The notes under the pieces were generated by a model that saw nothing but the letters and a program-made list of their open reading frames with translations, searched no databases and was not told the DNA's origin. DNA of 7,884 nucleotides from Planctomycetota bacterium. Lineage in GTDB: Bacteria; Planctomycetota; Phycisphaerae; UBA1845; PWPN01. The translations under genes were made by a program, and so were the position numbers. Below, piece by piece: positions 5,993-7,884 of the stretch (positions within the stretch are counted from its first letter, which is position 1; every line of letters begins with the position of its first letter). Location: positions 2,554,051 to 2,561,934 of the forward strand of contig CP070790.1 in the NCBI GenBank assembly GCA_020346805.1. The letters run 5' to 3'.

Positions 5993-6784
5993 TTAGCCGG
6001 AGGCCTTCTGCCTCAGCAGGTATAGCAATTGTTCCGAATCGTCATCGGCCTCTTTTTTCTCATAACCAGTAAAGGCTGCTTCAACGGAAAAACCGCAATC
6101 AGCGAAAAGTGACTCAAGCTCTGAAGGGTAGAAATATCGCCGTTGGGTTGTGAAGTCTCTTTCTAACACAGTACCATCCTTACCAGTCACTTTAAATACA
6201 TGTCTTCGGATTTCTATTTGCCTAACCTTATCAATAGAATAAATGTTCCAGCCACGAACATTATTCCCTGTCGCAGCATCAACGGTATCAACCTTGAGCA
6301 CCGGTTCAGCAGGACAACGCTGGATCCGACTCAAAGGCAAAAAGACATCAATTAAAACGCGCCCTTGCGGGGCCAGATGTTGGGCAAATCTTTCCAGGGC
6401 GGATTTCTGGATTTCGGGCGTCAGAAAATAATTGAAGGTATAAAATGGAACAACGATAAGTTCATGTCTGTCTTCCAGCAACAAAGAACAGATATCAGAA
6501 TGAACGAGTTGTATTCTCTCCCGGACCTCTATAGGCTCCTTATCCAAACGGGACCTCAATATAGCCAACATAGAGGATGACGAATCCACTGCTATGACAG
6601 ATGCGCCTGTTCTGGCCAGCGGAATGGTTAACCGACCCGAGCCGGCACCGACCTCAAGTATCGGCGTTTGCACCTGCTTTGCATACTCAAGATAAAAAGG
6701 CAGATCCTCTAACCAATCACCGACGTAGAGATCATAAAAGTCAGAAAAATCCCCGTATATATCCAATTGATTTCTGGTCCGCAT
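5993..6784 (-). CDS. Class I SAM-dependent methyltransferase
   Basis: The 263-aa protein has the Rossmann-type methyltransferase core: motif I ILEVGAGSGRLTIPLA (42-57), the acidic end of strand 2 in VIAVDSS (63-69), a motif II region around VHSDICSL, and a following strand with VVPFYTFNYFL in place of the usual LPPL-type wording. The N-terminal YGDFSDFYDLYV segment is common in small-molecule methyltransferases of the Methyltransf_11/25 type. The C-terminal half has a beta-rich insert (FKVTGKDGTVLERDFTTQRRYFYPSELESLF) often seen in this group. The substrate cannot be read from sequence. The start is supported by AAGG about 6 nt before the ATG. The 75-bp gap after the oxidoreductase shows no clear promoter, so readthrough from upstream is possible. 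The domain call is firm; the function is open. Confidence 0.85.
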   Translation of the reverse strand: MRTRNQLDIYGDFSDFYDLYVGDWLEDLPFYLEYAKQVQTPILEVGAGSGRLTIPLARTGASVIAVDSSSSMLAILRSRLDKEPIEVRERIQLVHSDICSLLLEDRHELIVVPFYTFNYFLTPEIQKSALERFAQHLAPQGRVLIDVFLPLSRIQRCPAEPVLKVDTVDAATGNNVRGWNIYSIDKVRQIEIRRHVFKVTGKDGTVLERDFTTQRRYFYPSELESLFADCGFSVEAAFTGYEKKEADDDSEQLLYLLRQKASG

Positions 6785-6859
6785 TTTTCGCCTTTTTCAG
6801 GGCGGGTTGCTTAAACATCTAAACTGAGAGATCTTAAAACGTTTACCTGTCTTTTACAT

Positions 6860-7828
6860 CTAAGTGCGGATCTCCCGTTTGGACTTACTGTACTTGACCT
6901 TGCGGCCGGTTTGGTAGGCCATATCGCCCATCAGCACCGCGATTCCCTGTTTGTAGCCACAGTCCATGTTAGCATTAGGTTGCCTATTGTTACGAATGCA
7001 ATCCAGCCAGTTTTTCACGTGTTCTTTACCAGGATATTCCGGATCGGAATCCAACAGCTTTCGGGCTTCTATTTTGTCATCCACTCCCTCACTGGAATAG
7101 GTGGGATTGCCGATATGATGGCCGAAGCGGGTCTTCAAGCAGCCCTTTTCGAACATGAAGATGGTGGTCTCGTGATCAATCTTACTGCCAAAATGGCTGA
7201 CGAACTGCGTGTAGAAGCCCTCGTTGTATTCCAAAATCACCGTCACCTGATCGGGGGCATCGCAGCGGGGATCGTTAGTAGAGGCATAGTTTCCACCGAA
7301 GGCGGTGCAGGCTACCGGAAAATCGCAGCCGGTAACATAATGAACGGTGTTGATGAAGTGGCTCATCCATCCGCCGATGGCCCCGCTGGAAAAGTCGTGA
7401 TAACCCATCCAGCAGGCGTGCTGATGGGCGTCGAATGGTCGGTATTTTCTGTTGTAGAGGAAAGCTTTCCAATCCGTTTCCGCTTCGGTTTTGGGTCCCC
7501 TGTCTTTGTAGTGCATCCAATAAGGAACGGGGAAGTTTTCGGCGGACTCGACACGAAAGAGTTTGCCCAGCTTTTTTTCGGCAATGAACTTTTTAACCGC
7601 ACGGACCGCCGGACAACTGACCCCTTGAGAGCCATTCTGGATTATCAATTTCGATTCTTTGACCACATCGTAGCATTTGTTCAATGCCGCCAAGTCTTCG
7701 GCAATTGGAGCGATAGGTTTTTCTACATAAACATGCTTACCGGCATCCAGCGCATCACACATCATCAGACAGTGCCAATGATCAGGTGTACCGATGATGA
7801 CCGCATCGATATCCTTAAGTTCAAGCAT
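6860..7828 (-). CDS. Gfo/Idh/MocA-family oxidoreductase, N-terminally truncated by an in-frame stop
   Basis: The family uses NAD(P) to oxidise or epimerise sugars, inositols and related compounds. The open frame gives 322 aa from an internal ATG. It enters the Rossmann domain midway, at DIDAVIIGTPDHWH (6-19), then has the signature VEKP with catalytic Lys37, and the C-terminal beta-sheet domain with GAIGGWMSHFINTVHY near 150-165. The first beta-alpha-beta unit with the GxGxxG nucleotide loop, roughly the first 100 residues of a typical member, is missing from this frame. The homologous frame does continue upstream but is cut by TAA at 7843-7841, five codons before the ATG. The ATG has no reasonable ribosome site (only GGAA 2 nt away). 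The surviving part is probably not functional alone. A nonsense mutation or an assembly error are the main explanations. The gene ends with TAG. Confidence 0.8.
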   Translation of the reverse strand: MLELKDIDAVIIGTPDHWHCLMMCDALDAGKHVYVEKPIAPIAEDLAALNKCYDVVKESKLIIQNGSQGVSCPAVRAVKKFIAEKKLGKLFRVESAENFPVPYWMHYKDRGPKTEAETDWKAFLYNRKYRPFDAHQHACWMGYHDFSSGAIGGWMSHFINTVHYVTGCDFPVACTAFGGNYASTNDPRCDAPDQVTVILEYNEGFYTQFVSHFGSKIDHETTIFMFEKGCLKTRFGHHIGNPTYSSEGVDDKIEARKLLDSDPEYPGKEHVKNWLDCIRNNRQPNANMDCGYKQGIAVLMGDMAYQTGRKVKYSKSKREIRT

Positions 7829-7884
7829 TTTCCGATAGTCTTAGTACGTCTTTGGGCTTTGTTTATATGTGTTACGGATTTCTG
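7829..7884 (-). pseudogene. Upstream fragment of the interrupted oxidoreductase gene
   Basis: In the same frame as the 6860-7828 gene, bases 7882-7844 encode EIRNTYKQSPKTY, then comes TAA (7843-7841), then DYRK leading into the downstream ATG. Family members typically have a Tyr-x-Asp-Tyr-Arg stretch just here, so the stop replaces one ordinary residue with the frame otherwise intact. A single change from AAA, GAA or CAA would explain it. The rest of the N-terminus lies beyond the window. Confidence 0.65.

Noticed and set aside
6785..6810. CGCC/GGCG hairpin just before the methyltransferase start
   Set aside because: It is a four-pair stem in a short gap, well within chance, with no T-run; its only point of note is overlap with the ribosome site.
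1..7884. tRNA, rRNA, CRISPR array, insertion sequence or prophage signals
   Set aside because: No repeat-spacer pattern, transposase-like protein, long terminal repeat or tRNA-like fold was seen on either strand.

Overview
The window is an ordinary-looking bacterial chromosome segment of moderate GC. All supported genes lie on the minus strand. The FabD active-site wording, the rpmF-plsX-fabH-fabD-fabG order and the style of Gfo/Idh/MocA oxidoreductase suggest a Planctomycetota (Phycisphaerae-like) or related PVC bacterium. This is a judgement from protein wording only; no marker gene or database search backs it.

Read in the direction of transcription (right to left), the window opens with a Gfo/Idh/MocA oxidoreductase interrupted near its N-terminus by an in-frame TAA (7841-7843). 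Next come a class I SAM-dependent methyltransferase (5993-6784), type I signal peptidase LepB (5192-5890) and a cyclophilin-like-fold protein (4754-5131). Then follows a 219-aa protein (3947-4606) with a receiver-like fold that has lost the key phosphorylation residues and carries a cysteine-rich tail. A perfect TATAAT box lies about 110 bp upstream of that gene.

A 347-bp gene-free stretch (3600-3946) holds the best promoter of the window (TTGACA, 17 bp, TAAATT). Just downstream is a large stem-loop in what should be a leader of about 155 nt. It precedes a compact fatty-acid and phospholipid initiation operon: rpmF (bL32), plsX, fabH, fabD and, after a 126-bp gap, the first 105 codons of fabG, which runs off the left edge. 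FabD makes malonyl-ACP, FabH condenses it with acetyl-CoA, FabG reduces the ketoacyl product, and PlsX feeds finished acyl chains into phospholipid synthesis. bL32 ties the cluster to ribosome production.

No tRNA, rRNA, CRISPR array, insertion sequence or convincing intrinsic terminator was seen. I do not see a clear new multi-gene system. The points most worth a second look are the degenerate receiver protein with its Cys cluster, the structured rpmF leader and the broken oxidoreductase.
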